Origin: a gamma proteobacterium L18
Lineage (GTDB): Bacteria > Pseudomonadota > Gammaproteobacteria > Pseudomonadales > Pseudomonadaceae
Assembly (NCBI GenBank): GCA_000497835.1
Contig: KI547172.1
Location: 216,215 to 280,214, forward strand
DNA length: 64,000 nt
Direction of reading: 5' to 3'
The position numbers were made by a program, and so were the translations under genes. Position 1 is the stretch's first letter. Each line of letters begins with the position of its first letter. Under the pieces are notes generated by a model that saw nothing but the letters and a program-made list of their open reading frames with translations, was not told the DNA's origin and searched no databases. Shown piece by piece: positions 53,264 to 62,817 of this stretch.

Positions 53264-54207
53264 TGTGCAGCCTCCAGCTTAGCCAACACTTCATCACGCA
53301 GATCAGGGGACGCCATGGGGAAGCCCAGCTTGGCGCGGGCTTGCAGGTAGCTTTGGGCCACGGCGCGGGCCAGGGTGCGCACGCGCAGGATGTACTGCTG
53401 GCGGGCGGTGACCGAGATCGCGCGACGGGCATCGAGCAGGTTGAAGGTGTGCGACGCTTTCAGGACCATTTCATAGGTCGGCAGCGGCAGCTCCAGCTCG
53501 ATCAGTCGGTTGGCTTCGCTTTCGTAGAAGTCGAACAGTTCGAACAGCTTGTCGACGTTGGCGTGCTCGAAGTTGTAAGTGGACTGCTCCACTTCGTTCT
53601 GGTGGAACACGTCGCCGTAGGTCACCTTGCCGAACGGGCCGTCAGTCCATACCAGGTCGTAGACCGAGTCCACGCCCTGCAGGTACATGGCCAGGCGTTC
53701 CAGGCCGTAGGTGATTTCGCCGGTGACCGGGTAGCACTCGATGCCGCCTACCTGCTGGAAGTAGGTGAACTGAGTGACTTCCATGCCGTTGAGCCAGATT
53801 TCCCAGCCCAGGCCCCAGGCGCCCAGGGTCGGCGATTCCCAGTTGTCTTCGACGAAGCGGATATCGTGGACCAGCGGGTCCAGGCCGATGTGCTTCAGCG
53901 AGCCCAGGTACAGTTCCTGGAAGTTCTCCGGGTTTGGCTTGAGGACCACCTGGAACTGGTAGTAGTGCTGCAGGCGGTTGGGGTTTTCGCCATAACGGCC
54001 GTCACCCGGACGGCGGCTTGGCTGCACATAGGCGGCGTTCCAGGTTTCCGGGCCTACGGCGCGCAGGAACGTGGCGGTATGGAAAGTGCCGGCGCCTACT
54101 TCCATATCGTAGGGCTGAAGCACCACACAACCTTGCTCGGCCCAGTATTGCTGGAGCGCGAGGATCAAGTCTTGGAAGGTACGCACGGCTGGCGTAGGCT
54201 GGCTCAC
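53260..54207 (-). CDS. glyQ: glycyl-tRNA synthetase alpha subunit
   Basis: The 315-aa class II catalytic subunit has QPYDMEVGAGTFHTATFLRA and AYVQPSRRPGDGRYGENPNR. The GTG at 54207 is chosen because AGGTGA lies five bases upstream; the GTG at 54216 overlaps that element. It activates glycine. It is divergent from tag. Confidence 0.96.
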   Translation of the reverse strand: MSQPTPAVRTFQDLILALQQYWAEQGCVVLQPYDMEVGAGTFHTATFLRAVGPETWNAAYVQPSRRPGDGRYGENPNRLQHYYQFQVVLKPNPENFQELYLGSLKHIGLDPLVHDIRFVEDNWESPTLGAWGLGWEIWLNGMEVTQFTYFQQVGGIECYPVTGEITYGLERLAMYLQGVDSVYDLVWTDGPFGKVTYGDVFHQNEVEQSTYNFEHANVDKLFELFDFYESEANRLIELELPLPTYEMVLKASHTFNLLDARRAISVTARQQYILRVRTLARAVAQSYLQARAKLGFPMASPDLRDEVLAKLEAAQ

Positions 54208-54289
54208 GAAATTCACCTGTTTCTAGGGCTGCGAATATAAAGAGCGGGAGTATACCCCGATTCGCCCTCACCTCTACCCATGGAGCCTT

Positions 54290-54841
54290 ATGCCACGCTG
54301 CTTTTGGTGCTCGGATGAGCCGATCTACCAGGCTTATCACGACGAAGAATGGGGGGTTGAGCTGCGTGACCCCGGTCGTCTGTTTGAATTGCTGCTGCTG
54401 GAAGGCTGCCAGGCGGGCCTGTCGTGGATCACCGTGCTGAAAAAGCGCGAGCACTACCGCAAGGTGATGTTCGGCTTTGACCCGCAGCGGCTGGCGCGCA
54501 TGACCGACGCCGAGGTGGAAGAGCGCATGCTCGACCCCGGCATCATCCGCAACCGCCTGAAGATCAAGGCGGCACGGCAGAACGCCCAAGCCTGGCTGAA
54601 ACTTGACGATCCGGTGGCGCTGCTGTGGTCATTCGTCGGCGGCAAGCCGCGCATCAACCATTTCCCCGACCGCAGCCACATCCCCACGCAAACCCCGGAA
54701 GCCGAAGCCATGAGCAAGGCGTTGAAGAAAGCCGGCTTCACCTTCGTGGGGCCGACCATCTGTTACGCCTTCATGCAGGCGTCGGGCATGGTGATGGACC
54801 ACACCCTGGACTGTGATCGCTACGCCGCTTTGTGCCACTGA
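54290..54841 (+). CDS. tag: DNA-3-methyladenine glycosylase I
   Basis: The 183-aa enzyme begins PRCFWCSDEPIYQAYHDEEW, with the zinc ligands and the YHDEEWG motif of Tag, and continues with LLLEGCQAGLSWITVL. It removes 3-methyladenine from DNA. It is followed by the LpxL-like gene in the same direction. Confidence 0.96.
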   Translation: MPRCFWCSDEPIYQAYHDEEWGVELRDPGRLFELLLLEGCQAGLSWITVLKKREHYRKVMFGFDPQRLARMTDAEVEERMLDPGIIRNRLKIKAARQNAQAWLKLDDPVALLWSFVGGKPRINHFPDRSHIPTQTPEAEAMSKALKKAGFTFVGPTICYAFMQASGMVMDHTLDCDRYAALCH

Positions 54842-54879
54842 CGGTTACAATGGCGCCTTGCTGAAGAAAGGAGTGGTTT

Positions 54880-55767
54880 GTGGATAAGTTCAAAGGCGCC
54901 CTGATGGTCGGGGCCCTGAAATTGTTTGCCATGCTGCCCTGGCGCGCCGTCGAGGCCGTGGGTTCGGCCATTGGCTGGCTGACCTGGAAGCTGCCGAACC
55001 GGTCGCGGGAAATCGTGCGCATCAACCTGGCCAAGTGTTTCCCCGAGCTTGATGCTGCCGCACGCGAGCGCCTGGTGGGGCAGAGCATGATGGACATCGG
55101 CAAGAGCCTGACCGAAAGCGCCTGCGCCTGGATCTGGCCGGCCGAGAAGTCGTTGAAGCTGGTGCGCGAAGTGCAGGGGTTGGAAGTGCTGGAGCAGGCG
55201 CTGGCCTCGGGCAAGGGCGTGGTCGGTATCACCAGCCACCTGGGCAACTGGGAAGTACTGAACCACTTCTATTGCATGCAGTGCAAACCGATCATTTTCT
55301 ACCGCCCGCCCAAGCTCAAGGCGGTGGATGAGCTGCTGCAGAAACAGCGCGTGCAACTGGGCAACCGCGTGGCGGCGTCCACCAAGGAAGGCATCCTCAG
55401 CGTCATCAAGGAAGTGCGCAAGGGCGGCCAGGTGGGCATCCCGGCGGACCCGGAGCCGGCGGAATCGGCGGGCGTGTTCGTGCCTTTCCTGGGTACCCAG
55501 GCGCTGACCAGCAAGTTTGTGCCCAACATGCTGGCGGGGGGCAAGGCGGTGGGTGTGTTCCTGCATGCCTTGCGGCTGCCGGATGGTTCGGGCTTCAAGG
55601 TGATTTTGGAAGCGGCGCCTGAAGCGATGTACAGCACTGATACCGAGACTTCGGTGGCGGCGATGAGTGAAGTGATTGCCAAGTATGTGCGCGCTTACCC
55701 AAGCCAGTACATGTGGAGCATGAAGCGCTTCAAGAAGCGCCCTGCCGGCGAGGCGCGCTGGTACTGA
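54880..55767 (+). CDS. LpxL/HtrB-type lipid A lauroyl acyltransferase
   Basis: The 295-aa membrane-associated enzyme has the catalytic motif TSHLGNWEVLNHF (HX4E) and a later IPADPEPAESAGVFVPFLG. It adds a secondary acyl chain to lipid A. The start is the GTG at 54880 with AAAGGAG upstream, and the start codon lies inside a perfect DnaA box (54879-54887). I cannot distinguish LpxL from closely related paralogues. Confidence 0.88.
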   Translation: MDKFKGALMVGALKLFAMLPWRAVEAVGSAIGWLTWKLPNRSREIVRINLAKCFPELDAAARERLVGQSMMDIGKSLTESACAWIWPAEKSLKLVREVQGLEVLEQALASGKGVVGITSHLGNWEVLNHFYCMQCKPIIFYRPPKLKAVDELLQKQRVQLGNRVAASTKEGILSVIKEVRKGGQVGIPADPEPAESAGVFVPFLGTQALTSKFVPNMLAGGKAVGVFLHALRLPDGSGFKVILEAAPEAMYSTDTETSVAAMSEVIAKYVRAYPSQYMWSMKRFKKRPAGEARWY

Positions 55768-55783
55768 TAGTGGCTGTGATGCT

Positions 55784-55882
55784 GCTGGCCTCATCGCGAG
55801 CAAGCTTTGCTCCCACAGTGGTAAGCCATGCACTGTGGTTGGCCCCCCACTGTGGGAGCAAAGCTTGCTCGCGAGAGGCCAG
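55784..55882. repeat. REP doublet (REPIN)
   Basis: The arms CTGGCCTCatCGCGAGCAAG... (55784-55821) and ...CTTGCTCGCGAgAGGCCAG (55847-55882) form a long hairpin with TGTGGGAGCAAAGC cores. It belongs to the GTGGGAGC REP family and lies between convergent genes. Confidence 0.85.
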
Positions 55883-55900
55883 TAGCAACACCCCAAAAAA

Positions 55901-56215
55901 TCAGGGGTTAGTGCGATCCAGCTTTTTCAGGAATACGGTCATTTCCTTCTCGGCCTGTTTGTCGCCATGGGCCTGCGCCGCCGTTATCCCCTGCTGCCAC
56001 GCCGTCCTGGCGCCAGCCGCATTACCCTGCCCCTGCAACGCCTTGCCCAACAGCTTCCACGCCGCCGAATACTTGGGGTCCTGTTCCACGCAACGGGCCA
56101 GGTGCTGCGCCGCCTTGGCGTGCTCGCCCAGATCCAGGTAACCCTTGCCCAGCCCAAAGCGCAGCAGTGCGTTATCCACACCCTTGGCCAGCATCTTCTC
56201 CAGTGATTCGAGCAC
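55901..56215 (-). CDS. TPR-repeat protein
   Basis: The 104-aa protein has about two tetratricopeptide repeats (ALLRFGLGKGYLDLGEHAKA and YSAAWKLLGKALQGQG) and no signal peptide. It probably mediates protein contacts; the partner is unknown. It follows trkA by 12 bases on the same strand. A perfect DnaA box lies inside at 56172. Confidence 0.8.
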   Translation of the reverse strand: MLESLEKMLAKGVDNALLRFGLGKGYLDLGEHAKAAQHLARCVEQDPKYSAAWKLLGKALQGQGNAAGARTAWQQGITAAQAHGDKQAEKEMTVFLKKLDRTNP

Positions 56216-56227
56216 GCGGTAATCCTT

Positions 56228-57601
56228 TTAGAAGAAACTCAATCCAACGTGGAACAGCTTCTCCACGTCACGAATGTACTTTTTATCCACAACGAACAGG
56301 ATCACATGGTCGCCCGCCTCGATTACCGTGGTGCCGCGGGCAATGATCACTTCTTCGTCACGGATGATGGCGCCGATGGTGGTACCGGACGGCAAGGCGA
56401 TGTTCTCGATGGCCCGGCCCACCACCTTGCTGGATTTGGCATCGCCATGGGCCACCGCCTCGATGGCCTCGGCCGCGCCACGACGCAGCGAGTGCACGCT
56501 GACAATGTCGCCCCGCCGAACGTGGGCCAGCAAGGTGCCGATGGTGGCCAGTTGCGGGCTGATGGCGATATCGATTTCGCCACCCTGCACCAGGTCCACG
56601 TAGGCCGGGTTGTTGATGATGGTCATCACCTTGCGCGCGCCCAGGCGCTTGGCCAGCAGCGAGGACATGATGTTGGCTTCGTCGTCGTTGGTCAGGGCCA
56701 GGAAAATGTCGGCCTGGGCGATGTTCTCTTCCACCATCAGGTCGCGGTCCGAGGCGCTGCCTTGCAGGATGACCGTGCTATTGAGCGTGTCGGACAGGTG
56801 CCGGCATCGCACCGGGCTCATCTCGATGATCTTCACCTGGTAGCGGCTTTCGATGGCCTCGGCCAGGCGCTCGCCGATCTGCCCGCCACCGGCGATCACC
56901 AAGCGCTTGTTGCTCTCGTCCACGCCGCGCAGTTCGCCCATCACCGCGCGGATGTCCTCGCGGGCGGCAATGAAAAACACCTCGTCATCGGCTTCAACCA
57001 CGGTGTCGCCACGGGGCAATATCGCCCGGTCGCGGCGGAAGATCGCCGCCACGCGGGTTTCGACGTTGGGCATGTGCTCGCGGATCTGGCGCAGTTGCTG
57101 GCCCACCAATGGGCCGCCGTAGAAGGCTTTGACGGCGATCAATTGCGCTTTGCCACCGGCGAAGTCGATGACTTGCAGCGCGCCGGGGATTTCGATCAGG
57201 CGCTTGATGTAGTGGGTAACCAACTGTTCAGGGCTGATCAGCACATCCACCGGGATGGCGTCGTTGTCGAACAGGGTGTCGCGGGTCAGGTAAGCCGCTG
57301 CCCGCACCCGGGCGATCTTGGTGGGCGTGTGATACAGCGTGTGCGCCACCTGGCAGGCGATCATGTTGGTTTCGTCGCTGTTGGTCACCGCCACCAGCAT
57401 GTCGGCGTCTTCGGCGCCGGCTTTTAGCAACACCGTGGGGAACGAGGCGTGGCCCTGCACGGTGCGGATGTCCAGGCGGTCGCCCAGGCTGCGCAGGCGG
57501 TCGCCGTCGGTGTCCACCACGGTGATGTCATTGGCCTCGCCGGCCAGGTGCTCGGCCAGGGTGCCGCCGACTTGGCCGGCACCCAGGATGATGATCTTCA
57601 T
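56228..57601 (-). CDS. trkA: Trk potassium-uptake regulatory protein TrkA
   Basis: The 457-aa protein holds two RCK units, each with a Rossmann fold (MKIIILGAGQVGGTLAEHL and LVIAGGGQIGERLAEAIES) and a TrkA-C domain. It binds NAD(H)/ATP and gates the TrkH/TrkG channel. It lies 12 bases after rsmB. Confidence 0.96.
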   Translation of the reverse strand: MKIIILGAGQVGGTLAEHLAGEANDITVVDTDGDRLRSLGDRLDIRTVQGHASFPTVLLKAGAEDADMLVAVTNSDETNMIACQVAHTLYHTPTKIARVRAAAYLTRDTLFDNDAIPVDVLISPEQLVTHYIKRLIEIPGALQVIDFAGGKAQLIAVKAFYGGPLVGQQLRQIREHMPNVETRVAAIFRRDRAILPRGDTVVEADDEVFFIAAREDIRAVMGELRGVDESNKRLVIAGGGQIGERLAEAIESRYQVKIIEMSPVRCRHLSDTLNSTVILQGSASDRDLMVEENIAQADIFLALTNDDEANIMSSLLAKRLGARKVMTIINNPAYVDLVQGGEIDIAISPQLATIGTLLAHVRRGDIVSVHSLRRGAAEAIEAVAHGDAKSSKVVGRAIENIALPSGTTIGAIIRDEEVIIARGTTVIEAGDHVILFVVDKKYIRDVEKLFHVGLSFF

Positions 57602-57613
57602 CCGTTACTCCCG

Positions 57614-58927
57614 TCAGCTGGGGCGATGCGCCGCGATCTTGATCAGCTTGGCATAGTAGAAGCCATCGTGGCCGCCTTCCTGCGCCAGCAATTGGCGGCC
57701 GTGTGGCTGCTTGATGCCGGCCGCGGTGGCCAGGTCCAGCTCGCGAGCGCCCGGGGTGCGGGCCAGGAAGGCCTCGATCACTTCGGTGTTCTCGGTGGGC
57801 AGCGTCGAGCAGGTGGCGTACAGCAGCACGCCGCCCACTTCCAGGGTTGGCCACAGGGCGTCCAGCAGTTCGCCCTGCAGCGTGGCCAGGGCCTGGATGT
57901 CGTCCGGTTGGCGGGTCAGCTTGATGTCGGGGTGGCGGCGGATTACGCCGGTGGCCGAGCACGGGGCGTCCAGCAGGATGCGGTTGAAGGTCTGGCCGTC
58001 CCACCACTGGCCGGTTTCCCGGGCGTCGCAGGCAATCAGCTGGGCATCGAGCTTGAGGCGGTCGAGGTTCTCGCGCACGCGCACCAGGCGCTTGGCTTCC
58101 AGGTCGATGGCCACCACGCCTTTGAGGGCGGGCTCGGCTTCCAGCAGGTGGCAGGTCTTGCCGCCGGGGGCGCAGCAGGCGTCCAGCACGCGTTGGCCGG
58201 GGGCCAGGTCCAGCAGGTCGGCGGCCAGTTGCGCGGCCTCGTCCTGCACGCTGATCCAGCCGTCGACGAAGCCTGGCAGGTCGCGCACGTCGCAGGCCTG
58301 TTCCAGGACGATGCCGTCACGGCTGTACTGGCAGGCGCTGGCGCTGACGTCGGCCTGCTTGAGCAGTTCCAGGTAGGCATCGCGGCTGTTGTGGCGGCGG
58401 TTGACCCGCAGGATCATCGGCGGGTGAGCGTTGTTGGCGGCGCAGATGGCTTCCCACTGCTCCGGCCAGAAAGCCTTCAGCGACTTCTGCAACCAGCGCG
58501 GGTGAGCGGTACGTACCACCGGGTCGCGCTCCATCTCGGCCAGCAGGTCGTTGCCTTCACGCTGGGCGCGGCGCAGCACGGCGTTGAGCAGCGCCTTGGC
58601 CCAGGGCTTCTTGAGCTTGTCGGCGCAGCCTACGGTTTCACCGATGGCTGCGTGGGCCGGCACGCGGGTGTAGAACAGCTGATAGAGACCGACCAGCATC
58701 AGCGCCTCGACGTCAGCGTCGGCCGCCTTGAACGGCTTTTGCAGGAGCTTTTCCGCCAGGGCCGACAGGCGCGGCTGCCAGCGGGCGGTGCCGAAGGCCA
58801 GGTCTTGGGTGAAGCCGCGGTCGCGGGCCTCGACCTTGTCCAGTTGCAGGGGCAGCGAGCTGTTCAGCGAGGCCTTGCCGCTGAGTACGGCGGCCAGGGC
58901 GCGGGCGGCGGCGAGACGCGGGTTCAT
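57614..58927 (-). CDS. rsmB: 16S rRNA (cytosine967-C5)-methyltransferase
   Basis: The 437-aa protein has an N-terminal NusB-like domain (about 1-140) and a methyltransferase domain with LDACCAPGGKTCHLLE and the catalytic APCSATGVIRRHPD. It methylates C967 of 16S rRNA. It overlaps the fmt stop by four bases. Confidence 0.96.
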   Translation of the reverse strand: MNPRLAAARALAAVLSGKASLNSSLPLQLDKVEARDRGFTQDLAFGTARWQPRLSALAEKLLQKPFKAADADVEALMLVGLYQLFYTRVPAHAAIGETVGCADKLKKPWAKALLNAVLRRAQREGNDLLAEMERDPVVRTAHPRWLQKSLKAFWPEQWEAICAANNAHPPMILRVNRRHNSRDAYLELLKQADVSASACQYSRDGIVLEQACDVRDLPGFVDGWISVQDEAAQLAADLLDLAPGQRVLDACCAPGGKTCHLLEAEPALKGVVAIDLEAKRLVRVRENLDRLKLDAQLIACDARETGQWWDGQTFNRILLDAPCSATGVIRRHPDIKLTRQPDDIQALATLQGELLDALWPTLEVGGVLLYATCSTLPTENTEVIEAFLARTPGARELDLATAAGIKQPHGRQLLAQEGGHDGFYYAKLIKIAAHRPS

Positions 58928-59862
58928 TGGCCCAGCACCGCGCCGACGGCGAACTTCTCGCGGCGGCTGTTGAACAGGTCACTGAAGTTCAGCGGCTTGC
59001 CGCCCGGGAACTGCAGGCGGGTCAGGCACAGCGCCTGCTCGCCGCAGGCCACCACCAGGCCGTCCTTGCTGGCACCCAGGATGGTGCCCGGCGCGCCCTG
59101 CCCTTCGCAGGTGTTGGCGGCCAGCACCTTCACGGCTTCGCCGTTGAGCGTGCTGTGGCAGATGGGCCATGGGAAGAAGGCGCGTACCAGGCGCTCCAGC
59201 ACCTCGGCCGGCTGGCTCCAGTCAATGCGTGCCTCGTCCTTGTTGAGCTTGTGGGCGTAGGTGGCCAGTTCGTCATCCTGCACTTCGCCAGCCAGGGTGC
59301 CGGCAGCCAAACCGCCGATGGCTTCGATCACGGCCGGCGGGCCCATCTTTGCCAGGCGGTCGTGCAGGCTGCCGCCGGTGTCCTGGGCGGTAATGGCAGT
59401 ACTGACCTTGAGCAGCATCGGCCCGGTATCCAGCCCGGCTTCCATGCGCATCACGGTGACGCCGCTTTCGGCATCACCGGCCTGTACGGCGCGCTGGATC
59501 GGGGCGGCGCCGCGCCAGCGTGGCAGCAGCGAGGCATGGCTGTTGATGCAGCCCAGGCGCGGGATATCCAGCACCGCCTGCGGCAGGATCAGGCCATAGG
59601 CCACTACCACCATCAGGTCCGGCTTGAGCGCCGCCAGTTCGGCCTGTGCGTCTTCGTTGCGCAGGGTCGGCGGTTGCAGCACGGGAATGCTGTGTTCCAG
59701 GGCCAGTTGCTTGACCGGGCTGGGCATCAGTTTCTGGCCACGCCCGGCAGGACGATCCGGCTGGGTGTACACGGCGACCACTTCATACGGGCTGGCCAGC
59801 AGGGCCTTGAGGTGTTCGGCGGCAAATTCGGGCGTGCCCGCGAAGACGATGCGCATGCTCAT
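58924..59862 (-). CDS. fmt: methionyl-tRNA formyltransferase
   Basis: The 312-aa enzyme has the N-terminal MRIVFAGTPEFAAEHL, the catalytic block INSHASLLPRWRGAAPIQRA and a C-terminal OB-like domain. It formylates initiator tRNA. ATG 59862 and ATG 59856 are both possible; GAG spacing slightly favours the first. It follows def by 58 bases. Confidence 0.96.
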   Translation of the reverse strand: MSMRIVFAGTPEFAAEHLKALLASPYEVVAVYTQPDRPAGRGQKLMPSPVKQLALEHSIPVLQPPTLRNEDAQAELAALKPDLMVVVAYGLILPQAVLDIPRLGCINSHASLLPRWRGAAPIQRAVQAGDAESGVTVMRMEAGLDTGPMLLKVSTAITAQDTGGSLHDRLAKMGPPAVIEAIGGLAAGTLAGEVQDDELATYAHKLNKDEARIDWSQPAEVLERLVRAFFPWPICHSTLNGEAVKVLAANTCEGQGAPGTILGASKDGLVVACGEQALCLTRLQFPGGKPLNFSDLFNSRREKFAVGAVLGQ

Positions 59863-59874
59863 GGATTACTCGCT

Positions 59875-59907
59875 GGAAAAGAAAAAGGCTTGCCGTGGCA
59901 AGCCTTT
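59875..59907 (-). terminator. terminator after def
   Basis: On the minus strand AAAGGCTTGCC-ac-GGCAAGCCTTT runs into TTCTTTTC. It lies between the def stop and the fmt start and may only attenuate read-through into fmt. Confidence 0.75.
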
Positions 59908-59920
59908 GGAATGTGAGGGA

Positions 59921-60427
59921 TCAAGCTTGCTGGCGGTGGGCTTTTTCCAGCTTCTTCTTGATGCGGTCACGCTTGAGCGTAGACAGGTAATCAACGAAGA
60001 GCTTGCCATTGAGGTGGTCGCACTCGTGCTGGATGCACACGGCCAGCAGGCCTTCGGCGATCATTTCATAGGCTTTGCCGTCACGGTCCAGGGCCTTGAT
60101 CTTGACGCGCTGCGGGCGGTCGACGTTCTCGTAGAAGCCGGGTACCGACAGGCAGCCTTCCTGGTATTGGCCCATCTCTTCGGTCAGCGACTCGAACTCA
60201 GGGTTGATGAACACCATGGGCGCGCTACGATCTTCACTCAGGTCCATGACCACCACGCGCTTGTGCACGTTGACCTGGGTGGCGGCCAGGCCGATGCCAG
60301 GCGCTTCGTACATGGTTTCAAACATGTCATCGACCAACTGGCGAACTTCGTCGTCCACCACGGCCACAGGCTTGGCGATGGTGCGCAGACGCGAGTCTGG
60401 AAATTCGAGGATGTTTAAAATAGCCAT
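59921..60427 (-). CDS. def: peptide deformylase
   Basis: The 168-aa metalloenzyme has the three family motifs GIGLAATQ, EGCLSVPG and the metal-binding HECDHLNG. It removes the N-formyl group. ATG 60427 (MAILNILEFPDSRLR) is the family start; the longer frame is rejected. Confidence 0.97.
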   Translation of the reverse strand: MAILNILEFPDSRLRTIAKPVAVVDDEVRQLVDDMFETMYEAPGIGLAATQVNVHKRVVVMDLSEDRSAPMVFINPEFESLTEEMGQYQEGCLSVPGFYENVDRPQRVKIKALDRDGKAYEMIAEGLLAVCIQHECDHLNGKLFVDYLSTLKRDRIKKKLEKAHRQQA

Positions 60428-60536
60428 ATGCGTAATTGCTGCACTGTGAGGTAAAGTCAAAGGTAGCAGCCGCGCAAGGTTGGGGGCGGTCTGCCTGTCA
60501 AACGTTCTCCCAGGGAGAAGGGCCGTAAACGGCTGC

Positions 60537-60549
60537 GTTTCACGTGAAC
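60537..60549. promoter_or_regulatory. parS-like palindrome
   Basis: GTTTCACGTGAAC shares the core TTCACGTGAA with the broad bacterial parS sequence. It differs from the Pseudomonas form used in recF, so ParB binding is uncertain. It lies in the def-LysM divergent gap. Confidence 0.3.
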
Positions 60550-60573
60550 GTACATAATAAAGGGATTCACGGC

Positions 60574-61599
60574 ATGAGGAAATCACTACTCGCCCTGCTG
60601 CTCATGGCGTGCGCCGGCCTGGCCAACGCCGATGTGCAGCTCAAGGACGGTTATCCACAGCGCTACACTGTGGTTCAGGGCGACACACTTTGGGACATTT
60701 CCGGCAAGTTTTTGCGTGAACCCTGGCAGTGGCCACAGATATGGCACGCCAACCCGCAGATCGCCAACCCTGACCTGATCTACCCCGGCGATTCGCTGGT
60801 GCTCAGTTACGTCAACGGCCAGCCCCAACTGATGCTGGAGCGTGGCGGTTCGCGCGGCACCATCAAGCTGTCGCCCCATGTGCGCAGCACGCCGGTGGCC
60901 GACGCTATCCCCAGCATCCCGCTGCAGTCGATCAACGCTTTCCTGCTCAGCAACCGCATCCTGGACAGCACCGAAGCCTTCCAGCAGGCGCCGTACATCG
61001 TCGCAGGCCAGGGCGAGCGTGTGGTCAGCGGCATGGGTGACCGCATCTATGCCCGTGGCACCTTTGATCCGGCCCACGCCTCGTACGGCATCTTCCGGCA
61101 GGGCAAGGTCTACACCGATCCGGTCACCCACGAGCAACTGGGCGTGAACGCCGACAACATGGGCGGTGGCGAGATCGTTGCCACCGAAGGTGATATCGCC
61201 ACCCTGAACCTGCAGCGCTCCAGCGAGGAAGTGCGCCTTGGCGACCGTCTGTTCGTCAGCGAAGAACGCCCGGTGAATTCCACTTTCCTGCCCAGCGCGC
61301 CCAGCCGTGCCATCAGTGGCACCATCCTGGATGTGCCACGGGGTGTTACACAGATCGGCAAGTACGATGTGGTTACCCTGGACCGCGGCAGCCGCGACGG
61401 GCTGCAGGAAGGCAACGTGTTGGCCATCTACAAGACCGGTGAAACGGTGCGCGACCGCATCACTGGCGAGCAGGTGAAAATCCCCGACGAACGGGCCGGC
61501 CTGCTGATGGTGTTCCGCACTTATCAAAAGCTCAGCTATGGTTTAGTGCTTAACGCCAATCGCTCCCTGGCAGTGATGGACAAGGTGCAAAATCCCTGA
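60574..61599 (+). CDS. LysM-domain envelope protein
   Basis: The 341-aa protein has a signal peptide (MRKSLLALLLMACAGLANA) and then a LysM peptidoglycan-binding domain (YTVVQGDTLWDISGKFLREP, PDLIYPGDSLVL). A long C-terminal region of unknown role follows, rich in beta strands. ATG 60574 is preferred because it begins the signal peptide. It is exported and conserved next to def-dprA in Pseudomonas. A perfect DnaA box lies at 60651. Confidence 0.9.
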   Translation: MRKSLLALLLMACAGLANADVQLKDGYPQRYTVVQGDTLWDISGKFLREPWQWPQIWHANPQIANPDLIYPGDSLVLSYVNGQPQLMLERGGSRGTIKLSPHVRSTPVADAIPSIPLQSINAFLLSNRILDSTEAFQQAPYIVAGQGERVVSGMGDRIYARGTFDPAHASYGIFRQGKVYTDPVTHEQLGVNADNMGGGEIVATEGDIATLNLQRSSEEVRLGDRLFVSEERPVNSTFLPSAPSRAISGTILDVPRGVTQIGKYDVVTLDRGSRDGLQEGNVLAIYKTGETVRDRITGEQVKIPDERAGLLMVFRTYQKLSYGLVLNANRSLAVMDKVQNP

Positions 61600-61689
61600 C
61601 CATCCGGGAAAGTTGTTAAACAGTTACCAACAGAGTTATCCACAGCTTTTACCTGCCGCTGCACAGGGGCCTGAATCAAGGATGATCAG

Positions 61690-62784
61690 ATGCCGCTCTT
61701 TGCCAACGCTTCACTTCCCCTCGACGAATTGGAGGCGCGTCTGCGCCTTCATCGTCTGCCCGATACAGGGCCCAAGCGCTTTCATCAACTGCTGGAGACC
61801 TTCGGCTCGGCTGCCGAGGCCTTGCGCGGGCCGCTGTCGGTTTGGCGCAAACTGAACCTTTCGTCGGCCGCCTGCGAGGCTCGCGACAGTGCCGACATCA
61901 AGGCCGGCGCAGGGGCCGCGATGGCCTGGCTAGAGCATCCGGGCCAGCATTTACTGATGTGGGACGACCCTGGCTACCCCGCCCTGCTGGCCGAAACCAG
62001 TGCCGCCCCACCCCTGCTGTTTGTCGCTGGCGACCCTGCCATCCTGGAGAAACCGCAACTGGCGATCGTCGGTAGCCGCCGTGCTTCACGCCCGGGGCTG
62101 GACACCGCCGCCGCGTTTTCCCGCAGCCTGGCCAAGGCCGGTTTTGTCATCACCAGTGGCCTGGCAGCGGGTGTCGATGGCGCCGCTCACCAGGCCGCGC
62201 TGGACGTGGGCGGGCAGACAATCGGGGTGCTTGGTACGGGTATCCAAAAACTTTATCCACAGCGGCACAAGGCCCTCGCCGCGCAGATGGCGGCATCGGG
62301 CAGCGCGGTGGTTTCCGAGTTTCCGCTGGACGCAGGGCCCGTGGCGGCCAACTTCCCGCGACGCAACCGCATCATCAGTGGCTTGTCCCTGGGCGTGCTG
62401 GTGGTGGAAGCCAGCCTGGCCAGCGGTTCGCTGATCACCGCGCGCCTGGCCAACGAGCAGGGCCGTGAGGTGTATGCCATTCCCGGCTCCATTCATCACC
62501 CCGGCGCCAAGGGTTGTCACCAGTTGATTCGCGACGGCGCACAGTTGGTCGAGACCGTAGAGCACATCCTGGAACCCCTGCGGGGCTGGCAACGCGTGTC
62601 GGCGCCCTGCCCCGAGCCGGATCATCCCTTGCTGGCGCTGCTGCATGCCGCGCCGCAAAGCAGCGAAGCCCTGGTGCGCTCCAGCGCCTGGCCCTTGCCC
62701 AAGGTGTTGCAGGCCCTGACGGAGCTTGAGCTTGAAGGGCGCGTAGTCAACGAGGCCGGACGTTGGTTTGCGCGGATTAGCTAA
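61690..62784 (+). CDS. dprA: DNA-processing protein DprA
   Basis: The 364-aa protein has an N-terminal SAM-like domain, a Rossmann domain with VGSRRASRPGLDTAAAFSR, GLAAGVDGAAHQAAL and FPRRNRIISGLS, and a C-terminal winged helix. It loads RecA on incoming single-stranded DNA in transformation. AAGGA precedes the ATG. Perfect DnaA boxes lie just upstream (61636) and inside (62253). Confidence 0.96.
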   Translation: MPLFANASLPLDELEARLRLHRLPDTGPKRFHQLLETFGSAAEALRGPLSVWRKLNLSSAACEARDSADIKAGAGAAMAWLEHPGQHLLMWDDPGYPALLAETSAAPPLLFVAGDPAILEKPQLAIVGSRRASRPGLDTAAAFSRSLAKAGFVITSGLAAGVDGAAHQAALDVGGQTIGVLGTGIQKLYPQRHKALAAQMAASGSAVVSEFPLDAGPVAANFPRRNRIISGLSLGVLVVEASLASGSLITARLANEQGREVYAIPGSIHHPGAKGCHQLIRDGAQLVETVEHILEPLRGWQRVSAPCPEPDHPLLALLHAAPQSSEALVRSSAWPLPKVLQALTELELEGRVVNEAGRWFARIS

Positions 62785-62817
62785 GTACACTGCTCACAGC
62801 ATTCAAGCGGAGTAGCA

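Noticed and set aside
57449..59260. 603-aa antisense ORF over rsmB and fmt
   Set aside because: It is a shadow of two well-identified minus-strand genes.
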